A stretch of 64,000 nucleotides of DNA from NCBI RefSeq assembly GCF_900115685.1, contig NZ_FOXJ01000005.1, forward strand, positions 193,594 through 257,593, in the 5' to 3' direction. Made by a program: the position numbers and the translations under genes. Shown piece by piece: positions 25,731-32,854 of the stretch. Below the pieces are notes generated by a model. That model was not told the origin of the DNA and ran no database searches. It worked only from the letters and a program-made list of their open reading frames with translations. The stretch is from Variovorax sp. 770b2 (GTDB lineage Bacteria > Pseudomonadota > Gammaproteobacteria > Burkholderiales > Burkholderiaceae_C). How positions within the stretch are numbered: position 1 is the stretch's first letter; each line of letters opens with the position of its first letter.

Positions 25731-26261
25731 ATGCACGCTGTGTTGCGGTGGATGCAGACAGGGGCCGCTGTTCGAAGGGGCCTGACGGGCTTCGCCATGG
25801 CGGCGGGGCTGCTGCTGGCGTTGCCTGGTCAAGCGCAGGAGACGCGCACCGGCGGCGCCCAATCGCAGCCGGCCACCAGCCTGCCCGACAGCATTCCGGT
25901 CAAGCGCGAACAGCCGAGCGAAATGACCGGGCCCGCGAGCGATCGCTGGTGGATCGGCGCCGTCATGGCAGGCGGCCTTCTCGCGCTCGCGTTCGTCATC
26001 GCCCGCCGGCGTGCGGGTCCGGCCAAGGCCTCGGGCGCGTGGTGGACGCGATTCGGCGGCTTGCTGGACACGGTGCCTTCGCACGAGATCCAGAGGGTGT
26101 CGAGCATGCCGCTGTCGCCCCGCCACAGCCTGCATGTCGTGGTGTGGAACGGCCGGCGGTTGTTGCTGGGGTGCACGGAGCAGTCCATCCAGCTGCTCGC
26201 CGAAACCGCGGCCACCGAGCCGGCGGAGTCGACTTCCATCGTGCGGGGGGAGACGCGATGA
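25731..26261 (+). CDS. fliO: Flagellar-type export assembly protein FliO
   Basis: This 176-residue protein has an apparent N-terminal signal or helix (about 15-37), one membrane helix (WWIGAVMAGGLLALAFVIA) and a small cytoplasmic domain with VSSMPLSPRHSLHVVVWNGR and LLLGCTEQSIQLLAET, the recognisable FliO pattern. FliO helps assemble FliP. It directly precedes fliP with a four-base overlap. Confidence 0.85.
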   Translation: MHAVLRWMQTGAAVRRGLTGFAMAAGLLLALPGQAQETRTGGAQSQPATSLPDSIPVKREQPSEMTGPASDRWWIGAVMAGGLLALAFVIARRRAGPAKASGAWWTRFGGLLDTVPSHEIQRVSSMPLSPRHSLHVVVWNGRRLLLGCTEQSIQLLAETAATEPAESTSIVRGETR

Positions 26262-27265
26262 AGCGGTCCTGGCGCACGATCCTGGCACCCATGCTGCTGG
26301 CCTTTGCATTGTTCGGCCTGCCGGTGGACGACGCCCGCTCGCAGTCGCAGGACGATGCCGCATCGGAGGTGGTGCCCGGCAGTCCGACGCTGGAAGCGCC
26401 ACCTGCGCCACCCGCGCCACCAGTCGCAACACCACCGTCGTCTCCCGCCATCGTTGCGCCGGGCGCAGCGCCTCTGGCGGCAACGCCTGCGGCAGCGGCG
26501 CCTCCGGCGGCTGCGCCATCGGTTTCCACCTCCGAGCCCAAGGCCGCGCCAACTGCCGCGGCCAATCCGGTTCGCTCCAGGGCGACACCAGCCGCAGCAG
26601 CGACCCCGACACCGACCCCGTCCACCACCCCGGCGACCGAGACCGCGCAGGCGCTGCGTGTCGTGCTCGGCCTCACGGTGCTGGCTATTCTTCCGGCGCT
26701 GCTGGTCTGCCTCACCAGCTTCCTGCGGATCATCGTGGTGCTTTCCATGCTTCGCCATGCGATCGGCATGAACGAGACGCCCCCCAACACCGTGCTGATC
26801 GGCCTGGCGCTGTTCCTCACGCTGTTCACCATGTCGCCGGTGCTGCAGAAGGTCAACCACGACGCGTTCGAGCCCTTCATGGCCGGCAAGCTGTCGATGG
26901 AGGAGGGCTACGGCAAAGGCATCACGCCGCTGCGAGAGTTCATGGTGCGGCAGACGCGCGAGGCCGACCTGGCACTGATGGTGGAGCTGTCGAAGGCGCC
27001 CAGCCCCAAGTCGATGGACGACATCAGCAACGTGCAGCTCATTCCGTCGTTCATGCTGTCGGAGCTGCGCGCGGCGTTCCAGATCGGCTTCGTGATCTTC
27101 CTGCCGTTCCTGTTGATCGACCTGATCGTCTCCAGCATCCTCATGGCGCTGGGCATGATGATGATGCCGCCCACCACCATTGCGCTGCCGCTCAAGGTGC
27201 TCATGTTCATTCTTGTCGATGGCTGGAGCCTGGTACTCAAAGCCCTGGTCGGCAGTTTCCATTGA
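26258..27265 (+). CDS. fliP: Flagellar-type export gate protein FliP with long Ala/Pro-rich insert
   Basis: This 335-residue FliP/SctR-family protein forms the gate pore with FliQ and FliR. A signal peptide (about 1-28) is followed by about 90 residues that are nearly all Ala, Pro, Thr and Ser (about 38-128). The standard FliP core comes next: LTSFLRIIVVLSMLRHAIGM, PPNTVLIGLALFLTLFTMSP, GITPLREFMVRQT and the C-terminal LPLKVLMFILVDGWSLVLKA. The insert lies in the periplasmic N-terminal part and is much longer than in typical FliP (about 245 residues). Confidence 0.93.
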   Translation: MKRSWRTILAPMLLAFALFGLPVDDARSQSQDDAASEVVPGSPTLEAPPAPPAPPVATPPSSPAIVAPGAAPLAATPAAAAPPAAAPSVSTSEPKAAPTAAANPVRSRATPAAAATPTPTPSTTPATETAQALRVVLGLTVLAILPALLVCLTSFLRIIVVLSMLRHAIGMNETPPNTVLIGLALFLTLFTMSPVLQKVNHDAFEPFMAGKLSMEEGYGKGITPLREFMVRQTREADLALMVELSKAPSPKSMDDISNVQLIPSFMLSELRAAFQIGFVIFLPFLLIDLIVSSILMALGMMMMPPTTIALPLKVLMFILVDGWSLVLKALVGSFH

Positions 27266-27278
27266 CGCTCCGAACGCC

Positions 27279-28163
27279 ATGCCACGCCTGAGCTCAGCGC
27301 TTCAACCATCGCCACAGCCGTTCTTCGACCCGGCGGTGGAGCCGGTCAGGCTCGACGACGTGGTGCCCGAGGCGCCGGACGTGACGGCGGCACTCTGGAC
27401 TCGATGGCGCAAGGAACACGACGAGGCGGCGCGCGAGCAGTTGATCTGCCACTACCTGCCCTACGCCAAGATGGTGGCCGCCACGGTCTACGGCCGGCGC
27501 ACCCACAACGACGTGGAGTTTGCGGACTACCTGCAGCTGGCCCGCGTGGGCCTCCTCGAGGCGGTGGACCGCTTCGAGCCGGGCCAGGGAGCGCAGTTCA
27601 AGACCTTCGCGGCCAAGCGCGTGCAGGGCTCCGTGCTCAACGGCCTCACGCGCCTCACCGAGAAGAACCAGCAGATCAGCGTCGCCATGCGCCTGCGCCA
27701 GGAGCGGCTCGAAGCCGTCAAGGATGCTGCTGCGGCCGCCGAAGACGCCGGGGATGGCCAGGCCGGCGCCACCGCCTCGGCCGGGCCGCGCAGCGCCGAC
27801 AAGCTCTTCAAGTACCTGGCCGAAGTGGGCATCGGACTGGCGTTGGGCGTGCTGCTCGAAGACACGGGCATGGTCGATGGCGAGGCATTCGACGGCAATG
27901 CCCACGCACCATCGCCGGAGGTGAGCTATTTCCGCAAGACCGAGATCCTTCAGCTGCGCACCGTGCTGCGCGACCTGGTGAACCAACTGAGCGACCAGCA
28001 GAAGAGCGTGATCCGCCAGCACTATCTGCAGGAGGTTCCCTTCGACGACATCGCGACGATGATGGGCGTCACGCGCGGGCGCGTCTCGCAACTGCACCGC
28101 CAGGGGTTGTTGCGGCTGCGCGAGCTGCTGGCAAAAGATGCGCGCTGCGACGTCTCCTTGTGA
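27279..28163 (+). CDS. fliA: Sigma28-family RNA polymerase sigma factor FliA
   Basis: This 294-residue sigma factor of the FliA group normally turns on late flagellar genes. Region 2 is visible as HYLPYAKMVAATVYGRR, EFADYLQLARVGLLEAVDRF and KTFAAKRVQGSVLNGL. Region 4 contains VIRQHYLQEVPFDDIATMMG and the HTH GVTRGRVSQLHRQGLLRLRE. An Ala/Gly-rich insertion (about 150-175) and further extra sequence enlarge region 3, so it is longer than the usual 235-250 residues. It closes the export operon. No FlgM anti-sigma gene is seen in the window. The four sigma28-like motifs at 30.7, 48.4, 48.5 and 56.4 kb are its obvious candidate targets (inference). Confidence 0.92.
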   Translation: MPRLSSALQPSPQPFFDPAVEPVRLDDVVPEAPDVTAALWTRWRKEHDEAAREQLICHYLPYAKMVAATVYGRRTHNDVEFADYLQLARVGLLEAVDRFEPGQGAQFKTFAAKRVQGSVLNGLTRLTEKNQQISVAMRLRQERLEAVKDAAAAAEDAGDGQAGATASAGPRSADKLFKYLAEVGIGLALGVLLEDTGMVDGEAFDGNAHAPSPEVSYFRKTEILQLRTVLRDLVNQLSDQQKSVIRQHYLQEVPFDDIATMMGVTRGRVSQLHRQGLLRLRELLAKDARCDVSL

Positions 28164-28202
28164 CGTTCCATTCCTGGCCGGACAACCTACATTCCTTCTT
28201 CC

Positions 28203-29444
28203 ATGACCGATCCGAACGCATCCTCCTTGTCCGCCGCGCGCCAGCGCCTCGACCGGCTAGACGGCTTCCTGCGGGATGACCCGTCCAACAACGCGCTGCT
28301 GATCGATGCGTTCGAAACGGCGCTCTCGTGCGGCGAATGGGAGCGCGCGCGCTTCCATCTGCAGCACGGCCAGACGCTGCACACCGAACCCCTGGCGTGG
28401 CGCCTGCGCGAGGGCGACTTCTGGCTGGCGCAGCAGCGCTACGACGAGGCGCTCGAGGTGCTGCAGGCCCTGGCGAACACGCCGCAGCCGCCCCTCGGCT
28501 TTACCGAAGTGCTGCTTCACAACCTGGCTTTCATCGAGCTCAAGCGCGGCCGCTATGCGGACTGCGCGGCCCGGCTGGCGCCGGTGCTCGAATCGCCTAC
28601 CGCGAGCGGGCAGGGCGCGGACGCGCATCCGCCGGTTGCAACCCGCGCCTTGCAGCAACTCTGGTTGCGGGCCCTGCACCACGACAGCCAGCTCACCCGG
28701 GCCATGGCCTGGGCGCTGCAGGCCGAGCAGCAGAAAAGCCTCGACGTGCAGGCAGCCGGCATTGCCAGCCTGATTGCCATCGATGCGGGCGACTTCGCCG
28801 CGGCACAGCGCTGGTCGGCAGCCAGCCTTGGCGAAGGTTCTCCCGCGGACCATCCCGTGGAAAGCCTCGTGACCCAGGCCTCGCTCGCCCTGGCCGCCCG
28901 CGATGCGGCACGCGCGATCCACTTCGCCGATGCCGCGCTGCAGCGCCAGCCGGGCGATGGCCGCGCATGGTCGACGCGCGGCTTTGCGGCGCTGCTGGCC
29001 AGTGACCTGCCCGCGGCGCACGGCGCCTTCGTGCAGGCACTGTCGGCCATGTCGCAGCACATCGGCACCTGGCACGGCATGGGGTGGACGCAGATCCTGC
29101 AAGGCGACCTCGCCGGTGCGCGCGCGAGCTTCGACACCGCGCTCGCGCTGGACCGGAACTTCGCGGAAAGCCATGGCGGATTGGCCGTCGTGCTCGCCAT
29201 GCAATCGCAGCGGCAGGAAGCCGAGGAGCACGCCGAGCTGGCATTGCGGCTGGACAAGAGCAACCTCTCGGGCCGCTATGCGCAGGCCTTGCTCAGCGGG
29301 GAAGTGAAGGATGCCAAGGACGTGCAGCGCTTTGCGCGGCGCCTGCTCGGCGGAAGGGCGGGGCCGCTCGGGGGCGACATGGGCGACATGTTCCCGTCGC
29401 CCGATGCTGCCACCGGGGCAGGCCCCGGCAACGACAACGCTTAA
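28203..29444 (+). CDS. TPR-repeat protein A
   Basis: This 413-residue soluble protein is built of TPR-like helix pairs, clearest in residues about 45-110 and 235-365 (GDGRAWSTRGFAALLASDLP, TWHGMGWTQILQGDLAGARA, FAESHGGLAVVLAMQSQRQE). There is no signal peptide. It begins 39 bases after fliA on the same strand, so it probably shares the operon. It is a paralogue of the protein at 30714-31829: blocks for WLAQQR, GWAQIL and ESHGGLAV recur in the same order. TPR proteins next to type III systems often act as chaperones or assembly factors. That role is inference. Confidence 0.8.
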   Translation: MTDPNASSLSAARQRLDRLDGFLRDDPSNNALLIDAFETALSCGEWERARFHLQHGQTLHTEPLAWRLREGDFWLAQQRYDEALEVLQALANTPQPPLGFTEVLLHNLAFIELKRGRYADCAARLAPVLESPTASGQGADAHPPVATRALQQLWLRALHHDSQLTRAMAWALQAEQQKSLDVQAAGIASLIAIDAGDFAAAQRWSAASLGEGSPADHPVESLVTQASLALAARDAARAIHFADAALQRQPGDGRAWSTRGFAALLASDLPAAHGAFVQALSAMSQHIGTWHGMGWTQILQGDLAGARASFDTALALDRNFAESHGGLAVVLAMQSQRQEAEEHAELALRLDKSNLSGRYAQALLSGEVKDAKDVQRFARRLLGGRAGPLGGDMGDMFPSPDAATGAGPGNDNA

Positions 29445-29893
29445 CGCGGGACGATCGCAGGAGAGCCCGGGCCTGCATCGGCGAGCAGCAAGTCTCCTGC
29501 CTCGCGCAACGCTGCGCTCAACTGGGGATCGCCCTCCATGCGCTGCAGCACCGCGTCGACCATCTGGTCGAAGCCGCGGTCATCGAGACGCTCGCGGCCG
29601 AACGCCTGCATCAGCACCGACTCCAGGAAAAGCCGGAACGCCTTGCGTTGCCGCTGCGGATCGTCTGGTGAAAGGGAGCGCACGCGCAGCGCCACCATCT
29701 GCTGGATTTGCGCATCCTCGTTCGCCGGTGCGCTCGGCGCTGCCTCGCCGCTGGCGCGGGATGCGTGGCCGCTCTCGCCTCGCGTCGCATGCGCATCGCG
29801 GCCGGCCACCGGGCGGTCTTTGGCCTGCGCCCGAAACTGCGCGGCGAACTGGGCGCGAATCATCGCGGCCAATTGCGTCGACGGATCAATCAT
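29441..29893 (-). CDS. Small protein of unknown function
   Basis: This 150-residue protein has an N-terminal helix (TQLAAMIRAQFAAQFRAQA), a polar linker (about 28-60) and a helical C-terminal half (RKAFRLFLESVLMQAFGRER and DQMVDAVLQRMEGDPQLSAA). I do not recognise the family. Size and arrangement loosely recall exported rod- or chaperone-type proteins of flagellar systems such as the FlgJ rod-binding domain, but no motif settles it. Its stop overlaps the end of TPR protein A by four bases (convergent), and the TPR gene at 29954-30541 lies 60 bases upstream in the same direction. Confidence 0.65.
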   Translation of the reverse strand: MIDPSTQLAAMIRAQFAAQFRAQAKDRPVAGRDAHATRGESGHASRASGEAAPSAPANEDAQIQQMVALRVRSLSPDDPQRQRKAFRLFLESVLMQAFGRERLDDRGFDQMVDAVLQRMEGDPQLSAALREAGDLLLADAGPGSPAIVPR

Positions 29894-29953
29894 GGACAGG
29901 TGCGCGAGCGGCGGTGAATAAAAAGAAAAGCGGTTGGAGCCGTGGCCGAAGAA

Positions 29954-30541
29954 TCAATGCGAGCGGCCTTGCTGCTGGTAGTTGGCCAGCAGCACGTGGT
30001 TGCTGGATTCGGCTTCTTCGGTGGCTGTTTCTTCTTCGGTGCTCGCCGGCTTGCTCGTCAAGGCGTTGATGCCCGCGATGACCTTTTCGATGTCGCCCGA
30101 CAGCGCGCTGTTGGTGGTGTTGAGCGTGAGGCCTTGCCGGTAGTGCCGCAGCGCTTCGTCGAAGCTGTCTTGCGCGAGGGCTGCGAAGCCGCGAACGAAG
30201 TGCGGCAGTGGATCGGCTTCGGGCAGGTCCAGCAGCGGCTGCCAGGTGAGCAGCGCGATCGCCGCACGTCCGGAGCTGAACTGCAGCAGCCCCAGTTGAT
30301 AGCGCGCCATCGGAAAGCCCGGCTCCAGGAGCGTGGCGTTGGCAAAGGCGGCCTCGGCGGCATTCATGTCGCCGAGTGCGGCGAACTCGGCGCCCATCAG
30401 GAACTGCGGCAGACCCGCGCTGGGCTCGGCCGCACTGGCCTTCTGGAACCATTCGATGGCTTGCGGGCCGTCGTTGGCCTGGCTGGCCGCCATGCCGCTG
30501 GACATGAGGGCATCAAATGAAGTCGGGTCAGGGCTTTTCAT
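29954..30541 (-). CDS. Small TPR-repeat protein
   Basis: This 195-residue protein has four TPR-like units (SQANDGPQAIEWFQKASAAE, LGDMNAAEAAFANATLLEPG, then two more to about 150) and a Glu/Thr-rich tail ending in NYQQQG. No signal or membrane segment is present. I chose the ATG at 30541. Another in-frame ATG three codons earlier (30550) is equally possible. It heads a two-gene minus-strand unit and is divergent from the next TPR gene. Its size is similar to class II type III chaperones of the SycD/LcrH kind, but assignment would need a search. Confidence 0.75.
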   Translation of the reverse strand: MKSPDPTSFDALMSSGMAASQANDGPQAIEWFQKASAAEPSAGLPQFLMGAEFAALGDMNAAEAAFANATLLEPGFPMARYQLGLLQFSSGRAAIALLTWQPLLDLPEADPLPHFVRGFAALAQDSFDEALRHYRQGLTLNTTNSALSGDIEKVIAGINALTSKPASTEEETATEEAESSNHVLLANYQQQGRSH

Positions 30542-30678
30542 CACAAACATCCTCCGGTGCGATAGAGGCATCGCGTGCCAGGAAAAAACGGCGCTGCCGC
30601 TCGCGTGGGGCATTGTCGCGCGGAGCGCTGCTTGAAACGACGAGGCGGACTCCTGCGAGGGGTCATCGGCGCTTTCGC

Positions 30679-30705
30679 TAAACAAATCGCCAGAACGCTG
30701 GATGA
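30679..30705 (+). promoter_or_regulatory. Sigma28-like promoter motif A (before TPR protein B)
   Basis: TAAACAAA (30679-30686), 11 bases, then CTGGATGA (30698-30705). The same two blocks with identical spacing occur at 48472-48498, 48400-48426 and 56417-56443. The classical FliA consensus is TAAAGTTT-N11-GCCGATAA. The motif lies only 8 bases ahead of the ATG at 30714, so the transcript would be almost leaderless or translation starts further in. Confidence 0.55.
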
Positions 30706-30713
30706 CTTGCTTG

Positions 30714-31829
30714 ATGAACACCACCAGCACCGCATACACCTACGCTGCCTTGTCGCAAGGCGGAGACTCCTCGGCAGAGCTCGACGATCTGGGCGAGGCG
30801 TTTGCCGCTGCGCTGCGGCGGAGCGATTGGAGCGAGGCGCAACGGTGCCTGCATGCAGCGGCGGATCGGGAGGAAGAGGACGCCGCTGCGTGGGCTCTGC
30901 GCAGAGGCGACTGGTTCCTGGCGCAGCAACGCTGGGATGACGCGGAAAGCCATCTCAAAGGATTGCTCGCGGCCGATGAGCCGGCGGACGATCCATTCCA
31001 GATGGCTGTGCGTCACAACCTCGCCTCGATCGCATTCATGCGGCGCGACGATGCCGGGTGCGTGGCCTGGTTGTCTCCCTTGCTCGAGGTCGATGGCGTT
31101 GCGAGGTCGCTGCCTTCGGGATTTCTGGCTGCGCAGATGTTGTGGGTGAGGGCGCTGCATCGGTCGCATGCGGTCGATCGGCTTCTTCGGTGGGTGGCGC
31201 AGCTCGATGCATCGGGGCAACTCGATCCGGCAGTGGCCGGTATAGCGAGCCTGGCGAGTTGGGAGCGGGGCGACGTTGCTTCGGCGAGGCGCTGGGTTGC
31301 GACGGGGCGCAGTCGGGGCGAGGCTGTGTCGGCGGAGTGTCTGGTGGCGGCGGTGTTTCTTTCCATTGCAGATCGTGGCTCTCATGTCGAAATTGGAAAG
31401 TTGGCTGAGGAGGCTTGTGCGCGGTGGCCTGCTGATGGGCGAGGGTGGGCTGTGCGAGGGTTGGCCAAGCTCCTGGCGGGAGATGCCGAGAGCGCCAATT
31501 CCGATCTGGAGCGTGCGATTGCCACCGCGCCTCACTATGCGCTGGCTTGGCGGGGGATTGGTTGGGCGCAGATACTTTTGGGCGAGCCCGCGGTCGCGGA
31601 ACATAGCTTTCTGTCAGCCCTGAAGTTGGATGATCGACATCCAGAAAGCCATGGTGGATTGGCTGTGTCGCTGTTGATGCAGCGGCGGGAAGCCGAGGCT
31701 CGGGATTGCCTATCGATGTGCCAAAACCTCGATGCCGAGAGTCGATCTGGGGCATATGCCGAGCGTCTGCTAGTCCGTCACTCCGAGGTTGCACTGGATC
31801 TTGCGGAAGTGCTCGCGGGGTTGGATTAG
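30714..31829 (+). CDS. TPR-repeat protein B
   Basis: This 371-residue TPR protein is paralogous to the one at 28203-29444: RRGDWFLAQQRWDDAESHL, GRGWAVRGLAKLLAGD, AWRGIGWAQILLGEPA and HPESHGGLAVSLLMQ have close counterparts there. No signal peptide. The ATG at 30714 is chosen because the sigma28-like motif ends at 30705. An upstream ATG at 30702 would lie inside that motif. The second half of the gene is less GC-rich than its paralogue, which hints at different ancestry or relaxed selection. Confidence 0.78.
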   Translation: MNTTSTAYTYAALSQGGDSSAELDDLGEAFAAALRRSDWSEAQRCLHAAADREEEDAAAWALRRGDWFLAQQRWDDAESHLKGLLAADEPADDPFQMAVRHNLASIAFMRRDDAGCVAWLSPLLEVDGVARSLPSGFLAAQMLWVRALHRSHAVDRLLRWVAQLDASGQLDPAVAGIASLASWERGDVASARRWVATGRSRGEAVSAECLVAAVFLSIADRGSHVEIGKLAEEACARWPADGRGWAVRGLAKLLAGDAESANSDLERAIATAPHYALAWRGIGWAQILLGEPAVAEHSFLSALKLDDRHPESHGGLAVSLLMQRREAEARDCLSMCQNLDAESRSGAYAERLLVRHSEVALDLAEVLAGLD

Positions 31830-31928
31830 CACTTTTTCCATGGAAATCGAGGCGAATGCGCTTCGCAGTCGAACCGATCCTGGGTCGCTCGAAGATCGGC
31901 GCAGGCCTCGGGCGTGAAGCGGCACTGG

Positions 31929-32852
31929 CTATGCCCAGTCGCCGGTGAATTCACTCCAGTGCTTTCCATAAAACTTGCCGGCTTCCAGACGTACGTGCGC
32001 TAACCATTCGTCATCGTATTTGGGAAGAGGTAGTTGATGATTGACAACCGTAGTGTCAAGAATCGGATGCGCTGGCAGCGAGAAGCGAGAAGAAAAAACA
32101 ATCTCGCGCAAATGGTGCCAAGCCAGAATTTCTTGAGGGTAAGCGGCGTTGATTGGAAGCCCCAAAGGAGACATCAAATCGGGCGCGGCATATCGCTCTA
32201 AATGAATACAGGCAGCATCAAAAATCGCCGCTTGCATTTCTGCCTCGCTGCCGGTTGTTTTCCACAAAGGTAGATAAGTTTCAAGCGAAGAATTCGCTTC
32301 GGACTCAAATGCCCATCGTTTTTCATTCCAGCACTTGCTCAGTAGATAAATGTGCTCGAACAGGGCCGTGTCAAAGAGCATGGAGGCGCGCAGATCGTCC
32401 TCTTTAAGTTGGTGAATGACTTGTATTTGTGCCGCCCACCAATTGGACAATTTGTAATTTCCATGCGCGATAGAGCGTGTAAGCCCTGTCAGGGAAATTT
32501 GAGAGTCGTATGCGCCATGATTGATTTTATTCTCCAGCACATATTTCATATCCGAGAGCTGGATTTCAAATGCCAACAGCAAATGCGCCAGCCCTCTTGA
32601 ACGAGTAATGGGCGCTTGAGGGCTTTCCGTGGTTGTCTGTAGGTAGCCATTAACTATGTGGTGAAGGGCAATCCCTTCAATATAGCGTGCACCAAACATT
32701 CGCTTCCCAGCATTTGCGGCAACACCTTTTAGGCATTCATCATGAAATACAGCGGTGAATTCCTCTGTTTTTGTGAATTCAACTAAATCACTGAAGATGA
32801 TTTTCGTAATTCTTTCCTGATCGATAGAATCGAGTTTCAATTTTTCTTCCAT
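31929..32852 (-). CDS. Probable immunity protein for the Rhs toxin tip
   Basis: This 307-residue, largely helical cytoplasmic protein is encoded immediately downstream of the giant Rhs gene: the stop of that gene is at 32855-32857 and this ATG is at 32852. A good ribosome site (GAAGGTGG) lies inside the Rhs end. A GTG at 32861 is an alternative start. The sequence is clearly AT-richer than the surroundings, as is the Rhs tip. I do not recognise the family with certainty. It could belong to one of the helical Imm families, and Imm49 is a guess. The role is inferred from the toxin-immunity order. Confidence 0.7.
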   Translation of the reverse strand: MEEKLKLDSIDQERITKIIFSDLVEFTKTEEFTAVFHDECLKGVAANAGKRMFGARYIEGIALHHIVNGYLQTTTESPQAPITRSRGLAHLLLAFEIQLSDMKYVLENKINHGAYDSQISLTGLTRSIAHGNYKLSNWWAAQIQVIHQLKEDDLRASMLFDTALFEHIYLLSKCWNEKRWAFESEANSSLETYLPLWKTTGSEAEMQAAIFDAACIHLERYAAPDLMSPLGLPINAAYPQEILAWHHLREIVFSSRFSLPAHPILDTTVVNHQLPLPKYDDEWLAHVRLEAGKFYGKHWSEFTGDWA

Positions 32853-32854
32853 GA

